A stretch of 64,000 nt of DNA from Niabella ginsenosidivorans (lineage in GTDB: Bacteria > Bacteroidota > Bacteroidia > Chitinophagales > Chitinophagaceae): the NCBI RefSeq assembly GCF_001654455.1, contig NZ_CP015772.1:124001-188000 (forward strand), in the 5' to 3' direction. A program made the translations under genes and the position numbers. Positions 8,986 to 17,856 of the stretch are shown one piece after another (positions within the stretch are counted from its first letter, which is position 1; every line of letters starts with the position of its first letter). The notes beneath the pieces were generated by a model that did not search any database, was not told where the DNA came from, and saw only the letters and a program-made list of their open reading frames with translations.

Positions 8986-9002
8986 TCTGGGTAAAAGTAA
9001 CA

Positions 9003-10190
9003 ATGTATCAGCGTTATATATATGAGAATCTGCTGGCCCACCTCGGCAAAAAACAGGTGACTGTTATAACCGGTATGCGCAGAGTAGGGAAAAGCACGGC
9101 TGTGAAATATGTACTGGCAAAGGCAAAGAATCCGAATAGCTTGTATCTGGATTGCGAACGTATTGAGATTCGTACACTTTTGAGCAAGCCGGATTATGAA
9201 GAAATAAAAGAAGATTTAGAATTACGTGGCATTGATATGAGCAAGCCCTGCATATTGGCGTTTGACGAGATTCAGCTGGTTGAAAACCTGCCAAGTTTTA
9301 TTAAGTATTTGTATGATACTTATGGGGTAAAGTTTATAGTAACAGGCTCCAGTTCCTACTATATGAAAAATCATTTTTCGGAAAGCCTTGCAGGCCGGAA
9401 AAAAATTTTTGAAATGTACCCTTTGAGCTTTAAAGAGTTTTTGATTTTTAAAGAAGTATGGACAAAAACCTTTGAGCGCTATAAATGGCAGCCGTACAAA
9501 GAAGCCTGGTATAATAAAGCCAAAGACTGGTATAAAGAGTATATAACATTTGGAGGATTTCCTGAAGTAGTGCTGGAAAAAGATACAACAGCTAAAAAGG
9601 ATCTGCTGCTGGATATTATAAACTCCTATATTGAAATGGATGTAAAAATCCTTTCGGATTATTCTGTCGGTGAAGATCTGTACAAGCTGGTAAAACTGCT
9701 GGCAGCCAGAAGCGGCAATAAGGTAGATTATAGCAAGCTGAGCAGTATAAGCGGCATTAACCGGCAAAAGACGGCCTCTTATATACAACTGCTGGAGCAG
9801 ACGTATCTTGTTTATCAATTGTCACCCTTTACCAAGAATATCGACAGGGAAATATCCCAGCAAAAAAAGCTGTATTTCAGCGATACAGGTATCTTAAATG
9901 CTTTGGCAGAAAACCAGCTATCCGGCGGACAGGTATTTGAAAATGCAATTGCCGCCCAACTGAAGCCTTCAGGTACTTTACAGTATTATCAAAAAAAGAG
10001 CGGGCAGGAGATTGATTTTATTTATAACGGGGATACCGCTGTTGAAGTAAAGGAAACGCCGTCTGTTCAGGACTTAAGCATACTTTTTCAACGTGCAGGC
10101 TCGATAGACCTTAAGAAAAATATGGTAATAGGCAAAAGCCCTGCCGCCGGTGGGTTTGTCGATTTTACCTGGGGCGGTGTAATCTGGTAA
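9003..10190 (+). CDS. AAA family ATPase with DUF4143 domain
   Basis: A 395-residue ATPase. Walker A is GMRRVGKST at residues 24-32 and Walker B is ILAFDEIQ near 84-91, followed by a sensor motif FIVTGSSS. A central region with winged-helix character (SISGINRQKTASYIQLLEQTYLVYQL) precedes the C-terminal DUF4143 part, whose GQEIDFIY and AVEVKE residues resemble a PD-(D/E)XK nuclease fold. The biological role of this widespread family is unknown. The gene stands alone, and its promoter is covered by palindromes. A second ATPase of the family is at 41227-42438. Confidence 0.85.
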   Translation: MYQRYIYENLLAHLGKKQVTVITGMRRVGKSTAVKYVLAKAKNPNSLYLDCERIEIRTLLSKPDYEEIKEDLELRGIDMSKPCILAFDEIQLVENLPSFIKYLYDTYGVKFIVTGSSSYYMKNHFSESLAGRKKIFEMYPLSFKEFLIFKEVWTKTFERYKWQPYKEAWYNKAKDWYKEYITFGGFPEVVLEKDTTAKKDLLLDIINSYIEMDVKILSDYSVGEDLYKLVKLLAARSGNKVDYSKLSSISGINRQKTASYIQLLEQTYLVYQLSPFTKNIDREISQQKKLYFSDTGILNALAENQLSGGQVFENAIAAQLKPSGTLQYYQKKSGQEIDFIYNGDTAVEVKETPSVQDLSILFQRAGSIDLKKNMVIGKSPAAGGFVDFTWGGVIW

Positions 10191-10526
10191 AGATGGTTTA
10201 TTATTATGGGAAAGGAACATTGCTTTTGGCCTTCTGATAGGTCAAAGGGAACAGGAGAGATAAAGAAATGGTGGTAATACTATTTCGACATAAAAAGAAC
10301 ACTGTAATCCAGAGGTAATCATAAAAGCATTGCCTTTAAGCTGCCAATGACAGATGGCATTATGCAGTGAGGATCAGTTATACTTTCGTCATGCGTAGCC
10401 GAAGCATCTCTTCAACTCTGGGACCTTTCGTCCCGAACGTTCGGGATCGCTACGCTGCGCTGGTGACGACTTTTTTTGTCATCACCTCATTGCTTTTGCA
10501 ACGCAAATAAATACCTTGACATGACA
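10191..10526. other. Intergenic stretch, no gene seen
   Basis: About 340 bases between two converging genes. Apart from the REP-like element at 10387-10470 I see no coding frame with a supportable product, no RNA gene and no clear terminator. Confidence 0.5.
10387..10470. repeat. REP-like element with nested hairpins
   Basis: The segment opens with CGTCATGCGTAGCCGAAG and closes with CTACGCTGCGCTGGTGACG, which are imperfect reverse complements of each other. Inside are a GGGAC/GTCCC hairpin (10420-10434) and a perfect 16-base palindrome, TCCCGAACGTTCGGGA (10431-10446). The outer words look like the GTCATTGCGAGC..CGAAGCAATCTC intergenic repeats I know from other Bacteroidota. It is non-autonomous; no transposase lies beside it. 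Confidence 0.5.
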
Positions 10527-11039
10527 TTAGAACGTATATCTTGCTGCGATACCTGCTGTTGGATGAAAGGTATCATAATCATCCGGTGCTGTAAAATGAA
10601 TAACAGGGCGTACGTCCGCCGAAAGATTGAGAGGGATCTTTGGAAATTTATAATCGATGCCTCCCGTGGGGTAAATTCCAGCCCCAAATCCATCGTACCG
10701 GCCCACTTTTGCGCTGGTATTAAAAAATACCAGGCCTCCGCCCACAAACCATTTTAAACCGGGCACCGGCTTTATAGCGAAATGATGCTGATAGGTTCCT
10801 GCAAAGCTTACACCCGGTGCATGCCTCCGGTCGCCGTTATACCAGTAATCACGGTTGCCAAAACCCAGGTTTAATTCAATAGCGCCGGGCTGCGCTACAA
10901 AGAACTTATAAGATGCGGCAACAGCTTCATAAGAGGTATTGGAGCTTAAACGCATACCAATGGCCTGTTTATAGCTGGTTTGCGCATATGTGAGCATAGA
11001 TAGTGCAATAAAAACTGCGAAAAAGGTGATTTTTCTCAT
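10527..11039 (-). CDS. Small outer-membrane beta-barrel protein
   Basis: A 170-residue protein with a signal peptide (MRKITFFAVFIALSMLTYAQ, cleavage probably after AQ). Alternating short amphipathic strands follow, and the C-terminal residue is Phe (AARYTF), the usual outer-membrane insertion signal. The pattern (IGMRLSSNTSYEAVAASYKFF, WFVGGGLVFFNT, GIDYKFPKIPLNLSADVRPVI) resembles small Bacteroidota beta-barrels of the OmpA/OmpW-like kind. No enzyme motif is visible and the function is unknown. It is on the same strand as the downstream GH3 gene but separated from it by 75 bases, so co-transcription is possible. Confidence 0.7.
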   Translation of the reverse strand: MRKITFFAVFIALSMLTYAQTSYKQAIGMRLSSNTSYEAVAASYKFFVAQPGAIELNLGFGNRDYWYNGDRRHAPGVSFAGTYQHHFAIKPVPGLKWFVGGGLVFFNTSAKVGRYDGFGAGIYPTGGIDYKFPKIPLNLSADVRPVIHFTAPDDYDTFHPTAGIAARYTF

Positions 11040-11114
11040 TGATAACGGATTTACGTTTCCTATATTAACAATAAGTATACCAAAGGAGCCGGATCTTATT
11101 AAGATTGACAGGTT

Positions 11115-14048
11115 TTAGTTTGCCAGGTTGGGCACCTCGGCCTTGTAAATGGCATCCAGTATATTACCGCGAATGCTCAGCCGGCTCAGCCAGGGATTAT
11201 CACGGGTAGGGTAAACACGGTTGGAAAGAAAGATGTACAGGATATTGTATCTGGGATCTACCCATACACAGGTGCCTGTAAAGCCGGTATGGCCATAGGC
11301 CTGAGGTGAGGCATATTTACCGGGATAGGGATCGTGGCTGGTGGCGTTATCCTTTTCCGGTTTATCAAAGCCATACCCCCTGCGGCTGATAGGGCTGTGA
11401 TAAGCAGTGAAATATTGTATGGTTTCCCATTTTAAAAAACGCTGGCCGTTCAGCTCCCCACCGTTTAAAAGCATCTGGTAAAGCTTTCCCAGATCATAGG
11501 CGTCAGAAAACAGTCCGGCATGCCCGGCAACGCCTCCTCCCAGGGCGGAGCCTTCATCATGCACGGTGCCCTGTATCAACTGGTTGCGGAAATGTGTTTC
11601 TTTTTCTGTAGGTACGATTACATCAAGCGGGAACCGCTCCAATGGATGAAAGCCGGTGGTAGCCATGCGCATGGGCTGATAAAAAGTCTTTTGTACATAT
11701 TCTTCCAAAGGCATCTTTGTAATAGCTTCTACAATTTTGCCAAGGAACCAGAAATCATTATCGCTGTAAACATATTCCTTACCGGGCGGAGTAACAGGGC
11801 TTTCCAGTATCTCTCTCCAGATCGTATCCTTATAATCATTCCGGATATAAAGATCCCTTGCCACCTGGGTGGTAAACCCTTCAGTGGCCGTTGTCCGGTA
11901 CAGATCATTCCTTACGGTGCCATCAGGGTTTAATGTTTGTTTGTAGAAAGGAATAAACGGCACCATTCCTGCCTGGTGCAGTATAATGTCTTCTAAAGTA
12001 AGCTTTGCCTTATTGGTTTTTCTTGTCCAGGGAAGATAGTCCTCCAGTCTTTTTTTAAGATCGATCTTACCTTCTTCATACAATTTCATTACAGAAACCG
12101 TTGTTGCGGAAACTTTTGTAACAGAAGCCAGGTCAAAGATGCTGCTCAGCTGCATAGGATGGGTGGAGTCATATTCAAAATTGCCAAAGGCTTTGTGAAA
12201 AACGATCTTCCCATCTTTGGCGGCCAATATAACACAGCCCGGATAGGCCTTCTTTTGAATGCCGTCTTCTGCAATAGAATCAATAGCTGCAAAACGAGCG
12301 TCATCTATCGGCCGCATAAAGCCACTTTGCGTGTCTTTCTGGATCATTCCTGTTCCAAACTTCCAGTTGCAAACGGTAACCGGCAGTTTCCCGGTTGCCG
12401 CAAATTTTGATAATAACCAGTCGGCTGCCACATTCTGAAAAACAGGATCATCTTCATAGGCCGCCACTAAAGAGCTGGCTGTGCAGAAATTGCCTAAAGA
12501 TAACGGGTTGCCAAATACCATGGTAACCGCATTTTGCCGGTTCAGGCTATACCAGTTCTGAAGCGCATTTTTTGAAATGCCAAAATTGCTGCCTCCCTTC
12601 CGGAGCCCTATGTTATGAAACCCGATAATAACGGCATCGTATTTTTCATCGATCACTTTTTTTACAACAGTGCCGCCTTTGCCAATGGCATCATTATAAT
12701 TGATATAATAAACGTCTGCATTCAGATCGTCCCGTAAGCGTTTGGCCAGTGTAGTTTGTGTGCCGTCTGTAAAAGCCACATAGGCAACCTTTTTGCCTTT
12801 CAGTGGCAGGTTGAAAAAGTCATTACGGAATCCATCCGGGTTTACCATGTTTACAATGGTTAATGCCTTCTGTGCAATTTTTTCACGGAGGGCATCGGTT
12901 TCTGCATTCAGGTCTTCAGTAAGGTGCTCAGTGCTTACCGGCTCGGGGTGGTTTAAGCCCAGGTTGTATTTTGCATGCAGTACCCTTCTTACCTTGGCTT
13001 CAATATCGTTCCAGTTTAACCGGCCCTTTTTTATGGCATCATTTACGGCTTTAATAGTACCGGGAACGCTTTCAGGCAGGCAAAGCATATCATTGCCTGC
13101 AATTAAGGATTCAACCGCGATAGTGCCGCCGGGAAAATATTTGGCCACGCCTTTCATTTCCAGCGCATCTGTAAATACCAGCCCGTTAAAGCCGAGCTGT
13201 TTGCGTAGCAGCCCGTCTACTGCACTTTTTGAAATGGAAGTGGCGTGGTGTGGTGTAGGGTCTATGGAAGGTACAAAAAGATGTCCTACCATAATGCTCT
13301 GAACACCGGCCCTGATCATTTCTTTAAAAGGATATAATTCCAGGTCGGCAAGCTGGTTCACGGTTTTATTAATGACCGGAAGATCAAGATGGGAATCCAC
13401 CGCTACATCCCCGTGGCCGGGAAAATGCTTGGCACATGCCATGATGCCGGCGTCCTGCATACCTTTCATATAGGCAACGCCCATTGCAGCTACCTTATAT
13501 TTATCTTCTCCAAAAGAACGGAACCCGATCACAGGGTTGTTGGGATTATTATTTACGTCCACATCCGGTGCATAGTTAACGTGTACTCCCAGGCGCTTAT
13601 GCTGCCGCCCCACGGCCAGCCCCATTTCATATACCAGTGAGGTATCTGAAAGCGCACCAATGGTCATCTGGTAGGGAAATTTTATAACACTATCCAGCCG
13701 CATGCCCAACCCGTATTCGCCGTCTATGGTAATCATCAGAGGCGTTTTGGCTAAAGACTGGTAATAATTGGTAAGATTGGCCTGGCGTACAGGGCCTCCC
13801 TGGAAAAAACAAAGAGCGCCGATATTATATTTTTGAATATCGCCCGCAACTTTGGCAACGTGATCTGCCTTAAGATTGGAATGGGCCCTTACAATGATCA
13901 GCTGCGCAATGCGCTGGTCTTTGCTCAGGCTCTTATAAACACTGTCTACCCATTTATCTTCCGGTAAGCTGCTTTTATACTGGGCATGAATAAAGCCCGG
14001 GATAAAAAAAGCAATTAACAGCAGCGCATACAATCCTTTACTTTTCAT
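11115..14048 (-). CDS. GH3 (NagZ-like) glycosidase fused to serine beta-lactamase-type hydrolase
   Basis: A 977-residue exported protein with a signal peptide (MKSKGLYALLLIAFFIPGFIHAQ). Residues about 30-380 are a GH3 N-terminal domain with the NagZ signature KHFPGHGDVAVDSHLDLP near 206. This includes the His/Asp loop that serves as general acid-base in beta-N-acetylglucosaminidases. A GH3 C-terminal-like part follows. Residues about 590-970 form a class C beta-lactamase/DD-peptidase-like domain with SVTK near 638 (nucleophile Ser and Lys), YSDN (YxN) and HTGFTG in place of KTG. The fusion suggests that one periplasmic or secreted enzyme attacks both the sugar and peptide parts of muropeptides. 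It stands alone. Confidence 0.9.
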   Translation of the reverse strand: MKSKGLYALLLIAFFIPGFIHAQYKSSLPEDKWVDSVYKSLSKDQRIAQLIIVRAHSNLKADHVAKVAGDIQKYNIGALCFFQGGPVRQANLTNYYQSLAKTPLMITIDGEYGLGMRLDSVIKFPYQMTIGALSDTSLVYEMGLAVGRQHKRLGVHVNYAPDVDVNNNPNNPVIGFRSFGEDKYKVAAMGVAYMKGMQDAGIMACAKHFPGHGDVAVDSHLDLPVINKTVNQLADLELYPFKEMIRAGVQSIMVGHLFVPSIDPTPHHATSISKSAVDGLLRKQLGFNGLVFTDALEMKGVAKYFPGGTIAVESLIAGNDMLCLPESVPGTIKAVNDAIKKGRLNWNDIEAKVRRVLHAKYNLGLNHPEPVSTEHLTEDLNAETDALREKIAQKALTIVNMVNPDGFRNDFFNLPLKGKKVAYVAFTDGTQTTLAKRLRDDLNADVYYINYNDAIGKGGTVVKKVIDEKYDAVIIGFHNIGLRKGGSNFGISKNALQNWYSLNRQNAVTMVFGNPLSLGNFCTASSLVAAYEDDPVFQNVAADWLLSKFAATGKLPVTVCNWKFGTGMIQKDTQSGFMRPIDDARFAAIDSIAEDGIQKKAYPGCVILAAKDGKIVFHKAFGNFEYDSTHPMQLSSIFDLASVTKVSATTVSVMKLYEEGKIDLKKRLEDYLPWTRKTNKAKLTLEDIILHQAGMVPFIPFYKQTLNPDGTVRNDLYRTTATEGFTTQVARDLYIRNDYKDTIWREILESPVTPPGKEYVYSDNDFWFLGKIVEAITKMPLEEYVQKTFYQPMRMATTGFHPLERFPLDVIVPTEKETHFRNQLIQGTVHDEGSALGGGVAGHAGLFSDAYDLGKLYQMLLNGGELNGQRFLKWETIQYFTAYHSPISRRGYGFDKPEKDNATSHDPYPGKYASPQAYGHTGFTGTCVWVDPRYNILYIFLSNRVYPTRDNPWLSRLSIRGNILDAIYKAEVPNLAN

Positions 14049-14437
14049 TCTATGGATTTTATTGGTTACGGATGTTTACAAATGTAACAGATTCCTTAAA
14101 CAAAACGGAGTCCGCTCATCAAAAGCGGAGCGGTTTCCTTCAACCTGAATGTAGAGAAAGGAAGTATGATTAAGTAAATTTTTGAGTTGAATGGCCCTCT
14201 GATCAATAAAATCCTTAAGGAAGTAAGCCTTATTAGTCCTTCATTTTTGAAGGAACGAGTGAGCCGGGAGTGAGATAAAAAATGATCTGTTTAAAATGTG
14301 TAAGAGACGGATGCGGAGTGATTGCAAAAGGTAAAAATAACTATTGTTGTATCTGACATCCATTGCTTTGAAGCCTCCGCACAAAAGTGCAGATCATCAG
14401 ATTTTCCTGTATTTGCCAACGGCAAAATTTAGCGGTA
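14049..14437. other. Intergenic stretch with two small hairpins
   Basis: Between the GH3 gene and the response regulator, which share a strand, there is no credible gene. A TCCGCT/AGCGGA stem (14111-14129) and a TCCTTCA/TGAAGGA stem with a four-T loop (14237-14254) are visible. Neither has the T-run expected of a strong terminator. Confidence 0.4.
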
Positions 14438-15145
14438 TCACTCTGTATATTTATAACCAACGCCTCTTACAGAATGAAAGAATTCCGGGTTACGGCTGTC
14501 CTTTTCAAAATACTTCCGGAAGTTTAAAATAAAATTATCAATGGTGCGTGTGGTTGGATAAACGTTATATCCCCAAACGGATTGCAGGATCTTTTCACGC
14601 GGTACCACTTCATTTTTGTTTTCAATCAGCAGTTTCAGTAACATCGCTTCTTTTTTGCTCAACTGGATCTTTCCGGCGTATTTGGTCACCGCTTCCTGGG
14701 CTTTGAAGTCGATGATATTATCGCCAAACGTATAGGAATTACCAACAGTGCTTTTTTCCTGCAGGCGCTGGTTTTTATTGATGAGCTTCTGGATCCTTAA
14801 CAACAGCTCTTCCAGGTTGAAGGGTTTGGTGAGATAATCGTCGGCGCCTTTTTTTAACCCCAGCACTTTATCGTTGCTGGTATTTTTTGCGCTAAGCATC
14901 AGGATGGGTATTTCTGTATTGGTTAGGCGAATGGTTTCTGCAACGGCAATACCATCCATTTCCGGGAGCATGATATCCAGGATTACCAGATCAAAATACT
15001 CATTTTTAATGGCCTCCAATGCCTGAACGCCATCAAAAGCCGATGTAACTGTGTATCCTTCCAGTTCAAGATTTAGTTTTAGTGCTTCATGAAGGTTTTC
15101 TTCATCTTCTACCAACAAAATAGTAGCCGTTTTGTCTCCGTTCAT
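14438..15145 (-). CDS. OmpR-family response regulator
   Basis: A 235-residue two-domain regulator. The receiver domain has the acidic pair in VEDEE (residues 12-15), phospho-acceptor D57 in VILDIMLPEMDG, and K in DYLTKPFN. The C-terminal winged-helix DNA-binding domain of the OmpR/PhoB type carries KEAMLLKLLIENKNEVVPREKIL and a final SVRGVGYKY. It lies 17 bases after the histidine kinase gene, which follows gldH, so the three probably share a transcript. Targets are not deducible from the sequence. Confidence 0.9.
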   Translation of the reverse strand: MNGDKTATILLVEDEENLHEALKLNLELEGYTVTSAFDGVQALEAIKNEYFDLVILDIMLPEMDGIAVAETIRLTNTEIPILMLSAKNTSNDKVLGLKKGADDYLTKPFNLEELLLRIQKLINKNQRLQEKSTVGNSYTFGDNIIDFKAQEAVTKYAGKIQLSKKEAMLLKLLIENKNEVVPREKILQSVWGYNVYPTTRTIDNFILNFRKYFEKDSRNPEFFHSVRGVGYKYTE

Positions 15146-15162
15146 AATCTTTATCTTTTGTC

Positions 15163-16158
15163 CTAACTACTAATATGAAATTTAACCGCAAAAGTACTCC
15201 CGTTAGGCTCATGATTTGTCACTGAAATGTCTGCATTATGATCTTTGGCAATTTTATCACATAAATACAGTCCCAGCCCGGTGCCCTGCTTTTTACGGGT
15301 AGCTTCATTGCCGATGCGGTAAAATTTCGTAAAGATTTTACGTTTCTCTTCTTCCGGTATGCCGGGGCCTTCATCAGTCACTGAAACAATAACGGATTGG
15401 GACTGTTTGGTTAAAGTTACCCTGATCGGGCCTTCTTTGGGGCTGTACTTAATGGCGTTCTCAATAAGATTATTGACCAATATCTGTAATAACAGCGGAT
15501 CGCCGTTAATGTCTGCATCTTCTTCTATTTGCTTTTGAAAAGCCCGGTCAGGAAAGCGTTTTTCAAATTCTTCCACCCGGTCGGTCAGCAGATCAGAAAG
15601 GTCCAGATCTTCTTTATTGATCTTATGGTTGTGGCCTTCCAACTGTGAAGAGATCAGGATGTTGTTGGTCAGGAAGTTGAGCCGGGCTGTTTCTTCCAGC
15701 GTCATCAGGATCAGCTTCCGGCGTTTTTCTTCATCGAGGTTGCGTTTTAAAAGCGTTTCCAGGTTCAGCCGGGCAACAGCAATAGGCGTTTTCAACTCAT
15801 GTGTTACGGCCATTGTAAAATTTTGCTGCTGCTGCTGGAGTTTGGATTGCTGGGTAATATATCGGTATACAAATAGTGCGCCCCACAATATCAGGCCTAA
15901 AAAAACGGTTCCTTCTCCGGCGTATTTGAAATGATTGCGCCGGTAGGCCGCTTCAATTTTTGCCAGGCGTGCTTTGTACTCGGCAGTGTGTACGTCTTTT
16001 ACAGCGGTATTCAGGTGTTCGATCCTGGCCTTATGTAATTCCCGGTTTTGCAGTTCCAGCAAAATGAACAGCCATACCAGTGCGGCCAGTATATAAACGA
16101 CCAGCAGGTAAAAAATGATTCTTGTTTTTCCGGAACTCCTTTTTAATTTCTGCTCCAT
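15163..16158 (-). CDS. Sensor histidine kinase
   Basis: A membrane histidine kinase of about 331 residues from the Met at 16158 (MEQKLKRS). The frame also allows a start at 16197 inside gldH; I prefer 16158 because it begins one base after the gldH stop. Two transmembrane helices (about residues 16-35 and 85-105) bracket a short periplasmic segment of about 50 residues with no recognisable sensor domain. The cytoplasmic part has HELKTPIA (phospho-His), the N box NLIENAIKYSP, and G boxes DEGPGIP and GTGLGLYL. It is paired with the downstream OmpR-type regulator. Confidence 0.9.
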   Translation of the reverse strand: MEQKLKRSSGKTRIIFYLLVVYILAALVWLFILLELQNRELHKARIEHLNTAVKDVHTAEYKARLAKIEAAYRRNHFKYAGEGTVFLGLILWGALFVYRYITQQSKLQQQQQNFTMAVTHELKTPIAVARLNLETLLKRNLDEEKRRKLILMTLEETARLNFLTNNILISSQLEGHNHKINKEDLDLSDLLTDRVEEFEKRFPDRAFQKQIEEDADINGDPLLLQILVNNLIENAIKYSPKEGPIRVTLTKQSQSVIVSVTDEGPGIPEEEKRKIFTKFYRIGNEATRKKQGTGLGLYLCDKIAKDHNADISVTNHEPNGSTFAVKFHISS

Positions 16159-16159
16159 A

Positions 16160-16630
16160 TTATTGACCGGTTGCTTTTTCAATACCAATTCCTGCATTTA
16201 AAACAAAGGGGAGCGGGTCGTCCTTCATGAGCTGGCTGATCACAAACCGGTACCGGTTCTTTTTTAGAGGAATTGTTCTGTTCAGTTTTATAAAATGATC
16301 ATACAGGTCATCAATGCCGCGGCCATCCCATTTACCGGAGGCGGATACCAGCGACGCATTTACTGTAAAAGCAGCAATGGTATGGTTGGCGGTATCTTTT
16401 ACGGTTATTTTTGCTATTATGTTGTTATAAGGATATTGCTCTGTATGGCGGAAGATAAAATAAAGCCCGTAATCCGCCGTGTCTTTAACATCCAGGTCAA
16501 TAATTGCTGAAAGCCGCTTTCCCCATTTATGATCAGGTATATCTGCCACCCGCTGGTTCACATCTACCTGTTTGCAGGAAGCCAGCCAGCAGATAAGCAT
16601 AAGAGAAATAAAAAGAATCAGCCTGTTCAT
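16160..16630 (-). CDS. gldH: Gliding motility lipoprotein GldH
   Basis: The start at 16630 gives MNRLILFISLMLICWLASCKQ, a lipoprotein signal with lipobox Cys at residue 19. The mature part shows the GldH pattern: W in IPDHKWGKR, an IDLDVKDTADYGLYFIFRHTEQYPYNNI block, the WDGRGIDDLYDH segment and LKKNRYRFVISQLMKDDPL near the end. GldH is a periplasm-facing lipoprotein needed for gliding and for stability of type IX secretion components in Flavobacterium. Many non-gliding Bacteroidota keep it. It is immediately upstream of a two-component system with which it is probably co-transcribed. Confidence 0.85.
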   Translation of the reverse strand: MNRLILFISLMLICWLASCKQVDVNQRVADIPDHKWGKRLSAIIDLDVKDTADYGLYFIFRHTEQYPYNNIIAKITVKDTANHTIAAFTVNASLVSASGKWDGRGIDDLYDHFIKLNRTIPLKKNRYRFVISQLMKDDPLPFVLNAGIGIEKATGQ

Positions 16631-16861
16631 CCGGATGCATTTCTGCAAATGTACTATTAAGCCCTTCATTTAAAAATGCCCCGGCAGGATTATTTGTGAA
16701 AGGAACGGTAATAACCCCGGATTTTGTAAAGGATTTTTATGGATGAAATCAGAAAGGAGCCATTTAATAAGCTGCCGGTGGAATATTATTCACTCAAACC
16801 GGTATTACCAGTAACCCGCGCAGCCACCGGTTTAACTGCTCAAATAAAAAATAAGGTGCTT

Positions 16862-17737
16862 TTAAAGAACATTCAGTATTTGTTCTTTAGCCTTTTCCAG
16901 CTCATCTTTCATCATTACCACCAGCTTTTGGATATCGGAATTATAGGCTTTAGAGCCGGTGGTGTTAATTTCCCTTCCTATTTCCTGGAGCACAAAGGAA
17001 AGCTTTTTTCCCTTGATGTCTGAGTCATCATCCATGATCTGCATAAAATAGGAGCAGTGGTTCTTTAACCGTACCATTTCTTCGGTAATATCAATTTTCT
17101 CGATATAGTAGATGAGCTCCTGTTCCAGGCGGTTAGGATCAAAATTATCCTTACCCACTTTTTCCTCCAGCAGCTTAACGATACCATCGCGGATCATTTC
17201 TTTGCGTGCGGGATCCAGCTTTTCTACCTCTTCCTGCAACAGGGCTATATTGTGCACCCGGCTCCTGATCTCTTCCTCAAGTATACGGCCTTCGTTAACC
17301 CGGTGCCCGTTCAGGTCTTCAATAGCTTCCTTTAATAATTCGTTAAAGGCAGCGGCGTCTTCTTCAGAAAGGGTTTCGCTGCTGGGCGTTATCACTTCAG
17401 GTAATTTGATCAACGCGCTGAGGATGTTGGAGCTGTCAATTCCAAGTTCTGCAGACAGTGTGGCCAGGGACTGGTAATAAGTTTTTGCAAGATCAGTATT
17501 GATCATTACAGGTTTGGAATCGCCGGTTTCTTTTAAATTGATACTGCACTCCACGCTGCCGCGGCTTAAGCCATTGGCCAGGGTTTTCCTTATATCAAAC
17601 TCTAGTGGTTTTAAGATGGCCGGCAATCTCAATGACAGGTCAAATTGTTTTCCGTTCAGGGATTTTATATCTACCAGGAAGGTTTTTTTGCCAATCGTTT
17701 TTTCTGCACGGCCAAAGCCTGTCATTGATTTAAACAT
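16862..17737 (-). CDS. yicC: YicC family endoribonuclease
   Basis: A 291-residue protein with the full YicC architecture. It begins MFKSMTGFGRAE, the family hallmark, continues with the YicC-like N domain (VDIKSLNGKQFDLSLRLP and SRGSVECSINL), and ends with the DUF1732 domain (EEMVRLKNHCSYFMQIM, then GKKLSFVLQEIGREINTTGSKA). YicC proteins are recently recognised RNases affecting small RNA and mRNA turnover. It ends well short of gldH, and its leader holds a leftward terminator, so it is probably transcribed alone. Confidence 0.92.
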   Translation of the reverse strand: MFKSMTGFGRAEKTIGKKTFLVDIKSLNGKQFDLSLRLPAILKPLEFDIRKTLANGLSRGSVECSINLKETGDSKPVMINTDLAKTYYQSLATLSAELGIDSSNILSALIKLPEVITPSSETLSEEDAAAFNELLKEAIEDLNGHRVNEGRILEEEIRSRVHNIALLQEEVEKLDPARKEMIRDGIVKLLEEKVGKDNFDPNRLEQELIYYIEKIDITEEMVRLKNHCSYFMQIMDDDSDIKGKKLSFVLQEIGREINTTGSKAYNSDIQKLVVMMKDELEKAKEQILNVL

Positions 17738-17832
17738 ATGTTGCTTTTTGTAAAGATAATTATTCGCCGCTGCTATTTAAAAATTAAAAAGAATGATAGG
17801 ATGGGAGCTTTCCTGGCGTCGCTCATAAAAAA

Positions 17833-17856
17833 AATCCCTCCGGATAAGAAGGGATT
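17833..17856 (-). terminator. Leftward terminator-like hairpin without a known gene before it
   Basis: AATCCCT (17833-17839) pairs with AGGGATT (17850-17856) around a 10-base loop. Read leftward, the stem is followed by a run of eight T, the form of an intrinsic terminator. No leftward gene lies between it and 18290. Confidence 0.45.

Noticed and set aside
10476-10757. Rightward open frame of 93 codons
   Set aside because: It is antisense to the outer-membrane protein, with Cys-rich composition unlike a real product.
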